Made by a program: the position numbers and the translations under genes. A stretch of 11,369 bases of DNA. Source: JBBDNC01 sp040877875. Lineage in GTDB: Bacteria; Bacteroidota; Rhodothermia; Balneolales; Balneolaceae. The stretch is from positions 1 through 11,369 of the forward strand of contig JBBDNC010000190.1 in NCBI GenBank assembly GCA_040877875.1, written 5' to 3'. Positions 1-6,244 of this stretch are shown here, piece by piece. The notes beneath the pieces were generated by a model. It was not told where the DNA came from, ran no database searches, and worked only from the letters and a program-made list of their open reading frames with translations. Positions within the stretch are counted from its first letter, which is position 1. Every line of letters starts with the position of its first letter.

Positions 1-206
1 ATATCATCCATCTTATTTTTCATAATACCGAATTCGGTCTCCGTAGGATAATATTCTTCCAACAAACAGATCTTTTCGAACAATTCAGATCCCCGTTTAT
101 CATAAAAATACTTGCTCGGAATGGTTTTCCTTGGCTTTTCCAAACCTTTGAGCACATCCTTTAGCATCTCTTCCCTTTTTACCTCTTCTGCCACAACCTT
201 TTCCAT
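1..206 (-). CDS. egtD: L-histidine N-alpha-methyltransferase EgtD, N-terminal part (runs off the window)
   Basis: This is the first 68 codons of a minus-strand gene whose 3' end lies outside the window. I translated it by hand from an ATG at 206-204. Residues 29-50 (IPSKYFYDKRGSELFEKIC and on) followed by EEYYPTETE match the conserved N-terminal block of EgtD, the SAM-dependent enzyme that trimethylates histidine to hercynine in ergothioneine synthesis; the protein is cytoplasmic. A weak AGGA lies about ten bases before the start. The gene begins 65 bases after the end of the alpha/beta hydrolase gene on the same strand, so the two may be co-transcribed. The methyltransferase core and SAM-binding motifs are not in the window, so whether the gene is intact cannot be judged. 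The family call rests on a short but distinctive motif. Confidence 0.8.
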   Translation of the reverse strand, partial: MEKVVAEEVKREEMLKDVLKGLEKPRKTIPSKYFYDKRGSELFEKICLLEEYYPTETEFGIMKNKMDD

Positions 207-271
207 ATTTTGAATCCTGAAATTTAAAACTTAGCACAAGATGAATGTACCGATTTCCTTTCCATCGGCAA

Positions 272-1033
272 TCAAATGAAATATCGTTCGGCCCACGCGG
301 CTGTCACAGCCCCCACGTACAGGGCATCCTGTTCATGGGTAAGCAAATGATCAGCCTGATCCAGGGAGATAAAACTTTTTGGATGTTTGGCCAGCTTGTA
401 GATGTGGGCCGCGTTATCAATACCGACAATTTGATCCGCCGGTGAGTGAAAAATCAGGAGAGCTTTATCGAGATCACGAATCGTCTCATCCATTACCTGA
501 GCCTTCAAGTCATCCAGAAACTCTTTTCTAACCTTAAACGGACGTCCGGCCAGGGTTACCGTTGCCTCCCCTTTTTCCTGGATTTCATCCAGCTTGTGAT
601 CCATATGATGCTGGACGTGATCCGGGTTACAGGGTGCACCGACTGTCGTTACAGCTTTGACTGAAGGGATACGGCCTGCCGCTTGAAGGACTGCCGCACC
701 TCCAAGAGAATGTCCCATTAAGATTCCGGGAGGAATCTCATTTTGTTCCATAAAATTAGCCGCCGCAACCAAATCTTTTACATCCGTCGAAAAAGTGCTG
801 TCGGCAAAATCTCCCTCACTCTGTCCCAGGCCCGTAAAGTCAAAACGGAAAACCGTAATCCCCTTTTCGGTTAGAGCCCGGCTGATCTGACCGACAGCTT
901 TTAGATTTTTACTGCAGGTAAAACAATGGGCGAATAAAAGGGAAATATTGGCATTTTCCGAATCCGGCTCATCCAGCCTTGCCGAAAGTTTATCCCCCCG
1001 GCTATTTTCAAACTCGATTTTTTTACTCTTCAT
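272..1033 (-). CDS. Serine alpha/beta hydrolase (type usually fused to an OsmC domain)
   Basis: This is a complete 253-residue cytoplasmic alpha/beta-fold hydrolase without a signal peptide. The nucleophile elbow GHSLGG places the catalytic Ser at 109; Asp200 in HSPADQIVG and His229 in ADHLL complete the triad. The segment FAHCFTCSKNLKA (34-46) followed by FDFTGLGQSEG (65-75) is characteristic of the hydrolase half of bifunctional hydrolase/OsmC proteins. The protein ends in WAERYFI just after the hydrolase fold, so no OsmC (peroxiredoxin-like) domain is attached and none is encoded in the bases that follow before egtD. The substrate is unknown; an esterase or peptidase activity is possible. 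The ATG at 1033 is the only good start, with no clear ribosome-binding site. egtD lies 65 bases downstream, possibly in the same transcript. Confidence 0.85.
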   Translation of the reverse strand: MKSKKIEFENSRGDKLSARLDEPDSENANISLLFAHCFTCSKNLKAVGQISRALTEKGITVFRFDFTGLGQSEGDFADSTFSTDVKDLVAAANFMEQNEIPPGILMGHSLGGAAVLQAAGRIPSVKAVTTVGAPCNPDHVQHHMDHKLDEIQEKGEATVTLAGRPFKVRKEFLDDLKAQVMDETIRDLDKALLIFHSPADQIVGIDNAAHIYKLAKHPKSFISLDQADHLLTHEQDALYVGAVTAAWAERYFI

Positions 1034-1200
1034 GAATCAACCAATGAAAACTTCTAAAAAAAAGACAATGAATGTATGGACTTATATAGAGTTCCAATCT
1101 CTGGTTTTCGAACCCTGAATCCAAATCCCGATCGTTCGTAACGCCTGCACCTCCGTTTTCCGCAAGATTTGGAAAGTATGATAGAGGCCAAAAATATATG

Positions 1201-1240
1201 AAAACCCTGTCAAAAGGCTTTCATCCTATGACAGGGTTTT
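1201..1240 (-). terminator. Rho-independent terminator-like hairpin after the membrane protein gene
   Basis: A perfect 12-base inverted repeat: AAAACCCTGTCA at 1201-1212 and TGACAGGGTTTT at 1229-1240, separated by a 16-base loop. Read on the minus strand, it starts 13 bases past the stop of the membrane protein gene and ends in a short T run (TTTT, then CATATATTTTT). This fits a terminator separating that gene from the hydrolase/egtD pair. The A run at its other edge means it could also act on plus-strand transcripts. Confidence 0.7.
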
Positions 1241-1253
1241 CCGCAAATAATGA

Positions 1254-1688
1254 TTATGCAGAACCCGAATTAATCCCCAGCTTATAATCCCGGTTTGCAA
1301 TGAATATCAATGCAAGTGCATAGATCCAGTGACGAACAAGAGTAATAACAGCCATCATCGGTGATTCATTCAGCCCTGCAACTCCTGCTCCCATCATCGG
1401 CAGCATGAAAAACCAGACTAAGGCAATGGTTTCAGCCGTCATAAAAAACAGGGCTCTGAACCAGTAAGGCCCCCATAAATGAGGCGCCACAGCTACATAT
1501 AGAATGGCGATCAGAATTCCGTTTGCATAATGACCCAATACACCATAAGCCAGTCCAAGGCCCGTTCTTTCTCCTAACAGCGCAGGAATATCCCACCATT
1601 GGCCCGGGGCAATCAGGCCAAAAAGGTCAAAAAGAATGGTTCCTGCAATTCCAGCGAGTATGGCATTTTTCCAGTTGAAAGATTGCAT
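1254..1688 (-). CDS. Small four-helix integral membrane protein of unknown function
   Basis: A 144-residue, very hydrophobic protein with four predicted membrane spans at about 9-27, 46-68, 76-97 and 113-131, and a short polar tail. Conserved-looking features are the GIAGTILFDLFGLIAPG segment in helix 1, the WWDIPALLGE loop (31-40), a histidine after helix 2 (GHYANG, 52-57) and the PMMGAGVAG loop (97-105). It resembles the small DUF6789-like membrane proteins, but I make that assignment from general pattern only. No catalytic or transport motif is visible. It is followed by the hairpin at 1201-1240, so it is probably transcribed alone or with something short upstream. The ATG at 1688 fits the start of the first helix. 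Confidence 0.75.
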   Translation of the reverse strand: MQSFNWKNAILAGIAGTILFDLFGLIAPGQWWDIPALLGERTGLGLAYGVLGHYANGILIAILYVAVAPHLWGPYWFRALFFMTAETIALVWFFMLPMMGAGVAGLNESPMMAVITLVRHWIYALALIFIANRDYKLGINSGSA

Positions 1689-1920
1689 AACAGGTTTATG
1701 TTTTGATTGCGGTTAGTTTAACATCTCTGTAAATGCAGATGCATTGTCAGCGGAAAAGCTTACCTCGAATTTTTTAAAAGAATGGAAGACAAGAACTTCA
1801 CAGAAACTCCGTCCATACCTTTCTAGTGAAACAGAGTTAGCCGTAAGAAATCCCCCTTTATTTCTTTTTGTCATCTGAAGCGGCATCCCTACCTTATCGG
1901 AAAATTTCGAATATGATTCT
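1689..1920. other. Divergent intergenic stretch with a doubtful small ORF
   Basis: This separates the membrane protein (minus) from fetA (plus) and must hold their promoters; I could not identify convincing -33/-7 or -35/-10 boxes. On the minus strand an open frame ends at 1713 and could start at an ATG at 1874 (53 residues) or at 1940 (75 residues, overlapping the start of fetA). It lies 24 bases before the membrane protein gene. Its product is lysine-, serine- and phenylalanine-rich with no recognisable motif and no ribosome-binding site, so it is not called as a gene. Confidence 0.3.
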
Positions 1921-2553
1921 ATGTTGATACTCAGAGGCAAAAATATTCACTTCTCTTATCCGGGTGAATCTATCTTCAACGGGTTTGATTTTGAATTAAA
2001 GGAAGGGGAAAAAGTGGTCGTGAAGGGAGAATCCGGCAGCGGAAAATCAACGCTTTTTCGACTGATACTGGGATTTCAAATGCCGGAAAAAGGTGAGATC
2101 CTTTTCAAAGGAGAGCCTCTCCGGGGCCATACACTAAAAAAATTTCGTACCCAATCAGCCTGGCTGCCCCAAGACCTGAACCTTGGCGACGGAGAAGTAA
2201 TGGAAGTCGTAAAATATCCATTTCGGTTCAAGAATAGCGGCAACAACATGCCCGGGGATCATAAAATCTCACAGCTTTTCTTTGACCTGGGACTTGAATC
2301 AGAAACACTGCAAAAAACTTTTTCGGATCTTTCCACCGGTCAGCGGCAACGTGTAGGCCTCGCCCTGTGTATTCTGCTTAATAAACCGGTGATGCTTCTG
2401 GATGAACCCACGTCTGCCCTTGATGAAGCGTCCAAGGAGAAAGCCTTCAGTCGCCTATTCTCTGACAGTAACAGAACCCTCCTCTCCACCTCCCATGATC
2501 CCTGGTGGATAGAACATTGCAACCGTATCATCGATCTCGATCAACAAACCTGA
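1921..2553 (+). CDS. fetA: ABC transporter ATP-binding protein, FetA (YbbL) type
   Basis: A compact 210-residue ABC ATPase with every core motif: Walker A GESGSGKST (36-44), Q-loop glutamine at 84 (LPQD), signature LSTGQ (137-141), Walker B VMLLDEPT (157-164) with catalytic Glu162, and H-loop His192. It lies only three bases before a UPF0014/FetB-type permease gene, which fixes the family: FetA with FetB forms the iron exporter that raises peroxide resistance in E. coli. Substrate identity in this organism is inferred from that family. The protein is a membrane-associated cytoplasmic subunit. The ATG at 1921 starts directly in the expected beta-strand (LILRGKNIHFSYPG), and no useful upstream start exists. 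The Shine-Dalgarno is absent, as for most genes here. Confidence 0.88.
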   Translation: MLILRGKNIHFSYPGESIFNGFDFELKEGEKVVVKGESGSGKSTLFRLILGFQMPEKGEILFKGEPLRGHTLKKFRTQSAWLPQDLNLGDGEVMEVVKYPFRFKNSGNNMPGDHKISQLFFDLGLESETLQKTFSDLSTGQRQRVGLALCILLNKPVMLLDEPTSALDEASKEKAFSRLFSDSNRTLLSTSHDPWWIEHCNRIIDLDQQT

Positions 2554-2556
2554 GCT

Positions 2557-3348
2557 ATGGATATCATTCAACTGAGCTGGTTTCAGCTCGCCATCGGTTT
2601 CATCATACTTCTGATCCCGGCAGGCATTTTCTGGTGGTATAAAACCGGCCTTAACCGGCAGATGATCATCGCAACCATTCGAATGACTCTCCAGCTCCTG
2701 TTTGTGGGATATTACCTGGAGTATCTTTTTGAATACGATAGCGTATGGGTCAACCTTGCGTGGATAATGGTAATGGTCGTAGTTGCTGATTTTGCCACCA
2801 TCGACCGAAGCGATTTGAAATCCAAACGGTCCCTGGTCATTCCGATCTTCGGAGCCACTTTTTTCGGGATCATTCTGATCAATTTATTTTTCCTGGAGCT
2901 GGTGATTCAGCTTCCGAAATTTTTGGAAGCACAGTATGCCATTCCCATCACAGGGATGGTCCTCGGGAACTGTTTGAGAAGCAATGTGATCGGGATCAAT
3001 GATTTCTACTATAATCTTAAAAACAATAAAGAACGATACCAGTTCTACCTGGCATCGGGGGCTACCCGTTCCGAAGCTCTTTACCCTTTCTTCCAGAGTG
3101 CACTTAAAAAATCCGCCAACCCGACTCTCGCCGGCATGGCTACAATAGGATTGGTCTCCCTTCCAGGAATGATGACCGGCCAGATTCTGAGTGGAAGCTC
3201 CCCCATGACCGCAATTCAATACCAGATCATGATAATGCTGGCCATCTTTTCAGGGACGATCCTCTCCGTCTACCTGGCTATCAAGTTTTGTAACCGGACG
3301 GTCTTTTTTGCGAATGACATGCTGGATCATTCTATTTTTAAAGATTAA
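2557..3348 (+). CDS. fetB: ABC transporter permease, FetB (YbbM, UPF0014) type
   Basis: A 263-residue polytopic membrane protein with about six to seven hydrophobic spans (about 10-29, 40-57, 62-80, 95-117, 130-145, 192-212, 224-245). Two family hallmarks are clear: PITGMVLGN (130-138) and the stretch IGLVSLPGMMTGQI (197-210) followed by SGSSPMTAIQYQI. These are the signature blocks of the UPF0014/FetB family, the permease partner of FetA in iron export. The gene starts three bases after the fetA stop, so the two are translationally coupled or at least one operon. The length is normal for the family and the C-terminus seems complete. Its last 99 bases are overlapped antisense by the run-off end of a truncated DUF3179 gene. 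Confidence 0.9.
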   Translation: MDIIQLSWFQLAIGFIILLIPAGIFWWYKTGLNRQMIIATIRMTLQLLFVGYYLEYLFEYDSVWVNLAWIMVMVVVADFATIDRSDLKSKRSLVIPIFGATFFGIILINLFFLELVIQLPKFLEAQYAIPITGMVLGNCLRSNVIGINDFYYNLKNNKERYQFYLASGATRSEALYPFFQSALKKSANPTLAGMATIGLVSLPGMMTGQILSGSSPMTAIQYQIMIMLAIFSGTILSVYLAIKFCNRTVFFANDMLDHSIFKD

Positions 3349-3882
3349 AATCTCGGCCGTATAGGTACCTACGATCGCTTCTCCCGTAATTTGCTGCCAA
3401 AGGCTTTCGGTAGACCTGTCAAACATAACCAGATCAGAATGGCGCAGGAATCCGGACACTCCGAACTCCAGCACCTCCCCCTCAATCCGCCGATCAAAAA
3501 CCAGCGCCGAATAGCAGAGGGGACAAAATGTGACGGATACGGGCAGATCATCGAACCGGGTATTCACAATCTCATGCCACATCAGTATTTGAAGCGGATA
3601 GGCTCTTCCGATTCCATTCAGGTTTACAGCAATCACCGGTTCACGGTCTGCCATCCACTCCCGGGCCTTTTCCTGCGAAATGTAGACCGGCCGATCAATA
3701 GAGGGGATACCGTCCTTGCCCGGTCCGCCTGAATGCAACTCATCCAGATCAATACTGCGGTTGCCAAGATCGGTGTCCCAACCATCAAACTTATTCATCT
3801 GAGCTTCGGCTGAAAGAGATTGGAAAACGAGAAGTAAAAACAGACCTGCTAAAAAACAAAAATGAGGCTTGACTGAAAACAT
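3250..3882 (-). pseudogene. DUF3179 exported protein, C-terminal half lost (copy 1)
   Basis: The 5' part encodes a signal peptide (1-28, ending LSAEA) and the N-terminal half of a DUF3179 protein: GGPGKDGIPSID (52-63), AYPLQILMWHEIVN (94-107), VTFCPLC (117-123, Cys120 and Cys123), EFGVSG (139-144), DRSTESLWQQITGEAIVG (155-172). Family resemblance stops near Glu177 (3352-3354), four bases from the fetB stop (3346-3348). From there the frame simply reads antisense through fetB to a stop at 3250, giving about 33 unrelated residues. Compared with the full-length 368-residue copy at 6245-7351, about 190 C-terminal residues are missing. The most likely history is a deletion or rearrangement that brought the fetAB end against this gene. 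The DUF3179 function is unknown; the family is typically secreted. A short product could still be made. Confidence 0.75.
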
Positions 3883-3938
3883 TGCTCTGATTATCTATAG
3901 GTTTCAATGATCATGAGTCTGCACTTACCTACTGCTGT

Positions 3939-4601
3939 ATGCTTAACTGGTTTAAAAGACGCAAAAAGGAAACAAATTCTTACAGATCCAACGAAGAATG
4001 GGTGAAATCTCTTTCCGAACCACCGGATGAGGCAGCGGTCTCGGATTTACGGCGATTACTTATTCGGGGGTTAAAACCGGCTTTATACAAATACGTAGAC
4101 CGCGAACTGGATCAATTCGTCGAAGATGTCGCACAGGATGCATTGCTTAAAATCCTCGATAAAATCGACACCTTTCGAGGCGAGAGCATGTTCATCTCAT
4201 GGGCCATAAAGATTGCAGTACGGGAAGGTCTCTCGGAGCTGCGAAGAAAAAAGTGGAAGGATATCTCAATCAATGATCTGGCTTCTTCGGATCCGGAAGA
4301 AGAAGTAGCGGAAATTAATACTGAACTCTTTGCATCCGGCGACGTAAAACCCGACCGGGCTGCTCACGAAAATATGTTACTTTCGAAAGTGGTCCATATC
4401 ATTGACAATGAACTCTCTGAGAAACAGAAGACAGCCATAACCGCATTGATGCTGCACGGGATGTCCGTTACCGTTGTGGCTGAACAAATGGGAATAAAGA
4501 GAAACGCCTTGTATAAACTGGTTCACGATGCCCGGCTGAATCTCAAGAAAAAACTGAAGGAGGAGGGGATTGATCCAGATGAAATTCTAAACCATTTGTA
4601 A
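3939..4601 (+). CDS. ECF-type RNA polymerase sigma-70 factor
   Basis: A 220-residue protein with the two domains of an extracytoplasmic-function sigma factor. Region 2 spans about 38-110, with the typical EDVAQDALLKILDKIDTFRG (62-81) and SWAIKIAVREGLSELRR (87-103). Region 4 spans about 158-208, with a helix-turn-helix near 176-197 (SVTVVAEQMGIKRNALYKLV). There is no region 3. It has a basic N-terminal tail (MLNWFKRRKKE). The linker is acidic. The next gene, 47 bases downstream, encodes a small zinc-finger anti-sigma-like protein, the usual pairing for this class. The ATG at 3939 has no Shine-Dalgarno. Target genes cannot be read from the sequence; I saw no convincing shared ECF promoter in the window. 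Confidence 0.88.
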   Translation: MLNWFKRRKKETNSYRSNEEWVKSLSEPPDEAAVSDLRRLLIRGLKPALYKYVDRELDQFVEDVAQDALLKILDKIDTFRGESMFISWAIKIAVREGLSELRRKKWKDISINDLASSDPEEEVAEINTELFASGDVKPDRAAHENMLLSKVVHIIDNELSEKQKTAITALMLHGMSVTVVAEQMGIKRNALYKLVHDARLNLKKKLKEEGIDPDEILNHL

Positions 4602-4648
4602 GAATCCATCTATTCAAACCATCCATTTATTGAAAAAGATCATTCAAA

Positions 4649-4891
4649 ATGAAACTTACTAAGAAAATACTCAAAAGCATGTTACGGGCGATCAAGATGA
4701 CCCGCCCGGACGAAATCGGCTGTGACGATTGCTTTGATGAGCTTCATACATTTGCGGAAATGGAACTGGCCGGCAAATCTCCCGAAGAGGCACTGCCCCT
4801 GGTCAAAGATCATCTCGACCGGTGCGGAGAGTGCCGTGAAGAATATCAGGCCCTGCTTGACGCGATGAAAGAGTTAAAAGTGCCTCAATAA
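4649..4891 (+). CDS. Small soluble zinc-finger anti-sigma-like protein
   Basis: An 80-residue protein carrying the HxxxCxxC motif of zinc-binding anti-sigma factors: His55, Cys59 and Cys62 in KDHLDRCGEC, with an additional CxxC at Cys25/Cys28 (GCDDC). The helical layout (a basic N-terminal helix, a helix after the first cysteines, then the HxxxCxxC helix) fits an anti-sigma fold. It has no membrane segment, so it would act in the cytoplasm, like the soluble redox-sensing ZAS proteins and unlike the membrane-anchored kinds. It follows the ECF sigma gene by 47 bases on the same strand, and inhibition of that sigma is inferred from this pairing. Zinc release on thiol oxidation would be a plausible switch, but that is inference. 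Four cysteines in 80 residues are notable. Confidence 0.75.
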   Translation: MKLTKKILKSMLRAIKMTRPDEIGCDDCFDELHTFAEMELAGKSPEEALPLVKDHLDRCGECREEYQALLDAMKELKVPQ

Positions 4892-5090
4892 GAAAGCTGT
4901 TCATCCAATAAACTTAAAGGCTGATTTACAATTTGCACCCTCCTTTCCAGGTAAGACTGAAGCTGCATACCCGGAACTATCCCGCATCCAACATTTGAAG
5001 TAGGATCACATTTTCCATGTAAATTTATTTTTGATAGATCGAACGGGATAAATCCGTTTTCCAATCCAACCGAAGCTACAGAAGTATCGT

Positions 5091-5657
5091 ATGACGACTC
5101 CATTTATAAAAATAATTGACAGTAACGAGGCCAAAGGAAGATTAAAACAGGTCTATGAAGACCTGATCAATAAAAGGGGCAAGCTCGCTGATATCCATAA
5201 AATACACAGTCTGAATCCGGAATCACTGGTTCGGCATATGGACCTGTATATGACCCTCATGTTTGGAGAATCCCCTCTCGGCAGGGCCCAACGGGAGATG
5301 ATCGCTGTGGTTGTTTCAACCGTCAATCATTGTGAATACTGTATACAGCACCACACTGAAGCCTTGTTAAACTACTAGAAAGATGAGGAGAGAATCGAAA
5401 AAATTCGAAGAGACTTCCGAAGTGTGGGTCTTGGGAAAGAAGACCTGATGTTTTGTGAATTGGCGGAACGGCTAACCCTGCATCCTCCCAAAGTCGATTT
5501 TAAAAATACAATCGAACCGATAAAACAAGCCGGCATTTCAGATCGAGAAATCCTGGATGCCGTACTTGTAATTTCTTATTTCAATTTTGTGAACCGCCTG
5601 GTGTTGGGACTAGGCGTGGAACCCTCACCTGACGAAATCCGCGGTTATAACTATTAA
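5091..5657 (+). pseudogene. AhpD-like peroxidase-related enzyme interrupted by an in-frame TAG
   Basis: Two open stretches in the same frame (5091-5375 and 5379-5654) make up one 188-residue protein of the carboxymuconolactone decarboxylase/AhpD superfamily, of the peroxidase-related subtype. The only break is TAG at 5376-5378 (codon 96). The first half has the AhpD active-site motif CEYCIQHH (Cys81, Cys84, His88). The second half begins KDEERIEKIRRDF directly after the TAG and carries EILDAVLVISYFNFVNRL, the conserved C-terminal helix. The sense codon was probably TGG (Trp; LLNY-W-KDEER), changed by one base. Active members reduce peroxides through the CxxC pair. The first 95 residues would lack the C-terminal helices needed for the fold. 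A GTG restart at 5424 would lack the active site. It is most likely a fresh pseudogene or a sequencing error; TAG readthrough is less likely. Confidence 0.82.
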
Positions 5658-5669
5658 TTCAAATCGGGC

Positions 5670-5719
5670 AGCCGGGCTGAGCCTTCCGGACATGGAAACT
5701 GTAAAACGAAGCCCCGGCT
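5670..5719. terminator. Possible bidirectional terminator between convergent genes
   Basis: AGCCGGGCT at 5670-5678 can pair with AGCCCCGGCT at 5710-5719 with one bulged base, in the 62-base gap between the AhpD-like pseudogene (plus) and the thioredoxin-like gene (minus). The loop is about 31 bases and neither side has a strong T run, so the call rests on its position between convergent genes and its GC-rich stem. Confidence 0.3.
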
Positions 5720-6148
5720 TTACAGGAGCTCAGCGATCTGTGTTTTCAACTCTTCTTCACTCAGGTCACTATTTAATCGTTTGATGACTTCATGGGTGTG
5801 CGCATCAACGATGACCATATATCCTGTCTGACCCTTATGCTGTTCGAACAATTCTGTGAGCCCCAGCCTTTTGGCCAGCAAACTCGTTTGATAGATGGTA
5901 AAATCATCTGTCATATTGAATTTTAAAAAGAGGATGTCTTCTCCCTGAAATTCAGGCATAACCTCTTCCAGCTTGGGATTCATTACTTTACACTTCGGAC
6001 ACCATTCGGCATCCATTTTGACTCCAATTAATGCAGGCGATTCTGCACCTGAAGTAGTTTGTGCAGCTGAATCCCGGGGGATAACCGCGATAAGGATCAG
6101 CGTCAATATGAACGAGAGTACGAATCCACTTCTTATCATTGATATCAT
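5720..6148 (-). CDS. Exported thioredoxin-fold protein with WCPKC active site
   Basis: A 142-residue protein with a hydrophobic N-terminal signal (about 8-29, ending SAAQ) and a thioredoxin-like domain. The active site is EWCPKC (Cys50, Cys53), followed by the expected helix (KVMNPKLEEVMPEF) and the strand ILFLKFNMTDD. The segment QTGYMVIVD (107-115) occupies the place where classical thioredoxins have the cis-proline loop; here the Pro is absent. This pattern occurs in a sub-branch of thioredoxin-like proteins. Its likely site is the periplasm. It begins 96 bases after the DUF3179 lipoprotein gene on the same strand, suggesting one operon and perhaps a redox link between the products. The start may be the ATG at 6148 or the one at 6139 (MIRSGF); the latter gives a more usual signal peptide. 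Reductase or sensor roles are both possible. Confidence 0.82.
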   Translation of the reverse strand: MISMIRSGFVLSFILTLILIAVIPRDSAAQTTSGAESPALIGVKMDAEWCPKCKVMNPKLEEVMPEFQGEDILFLKFNMTDDFTIYQTSLLAKRLGLTELFEQHKGQTGYMVIVDAHTHEVIKRLNSDLSEEELKTQIAELL

Positions 6149-6244
6149 TTGCTTTCTTTTGGTTTTGGGTTTGGAATCTGAAATATTTTGTATGGATGCT
6201 TCAATGGAAAAAAATCTTGCAGAACGATCATTTTCAGGGTCTAA

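Noticed and set aside
1060..1115. A GGGTTCGAA-like piece on the minus strand resembling a tRNA T-arm.
   Set aside because: The surrounding bases do not form an acceptor stem, D-arm or anticodon arm; it is only a small GGTT-TTCG-AACC hairpin.
4994..5033. TTTG at 4994 with TATTTTTG at 5026 as a Bacteroidota-type -33/-7 promoter for the AhpD-like gene.
   Set aside because: The second box fits TAnnTTTG, but the 28-base spacing is much longer than the usual 19 or so.
4885..5103. Minus-strand 72-residue open frame between the anti-sigma and AhpD-like genes.
   Set aside because: It overlaps both neighbouring genes, has no ribosome-binding site or motif, and its composition is not protein-like.
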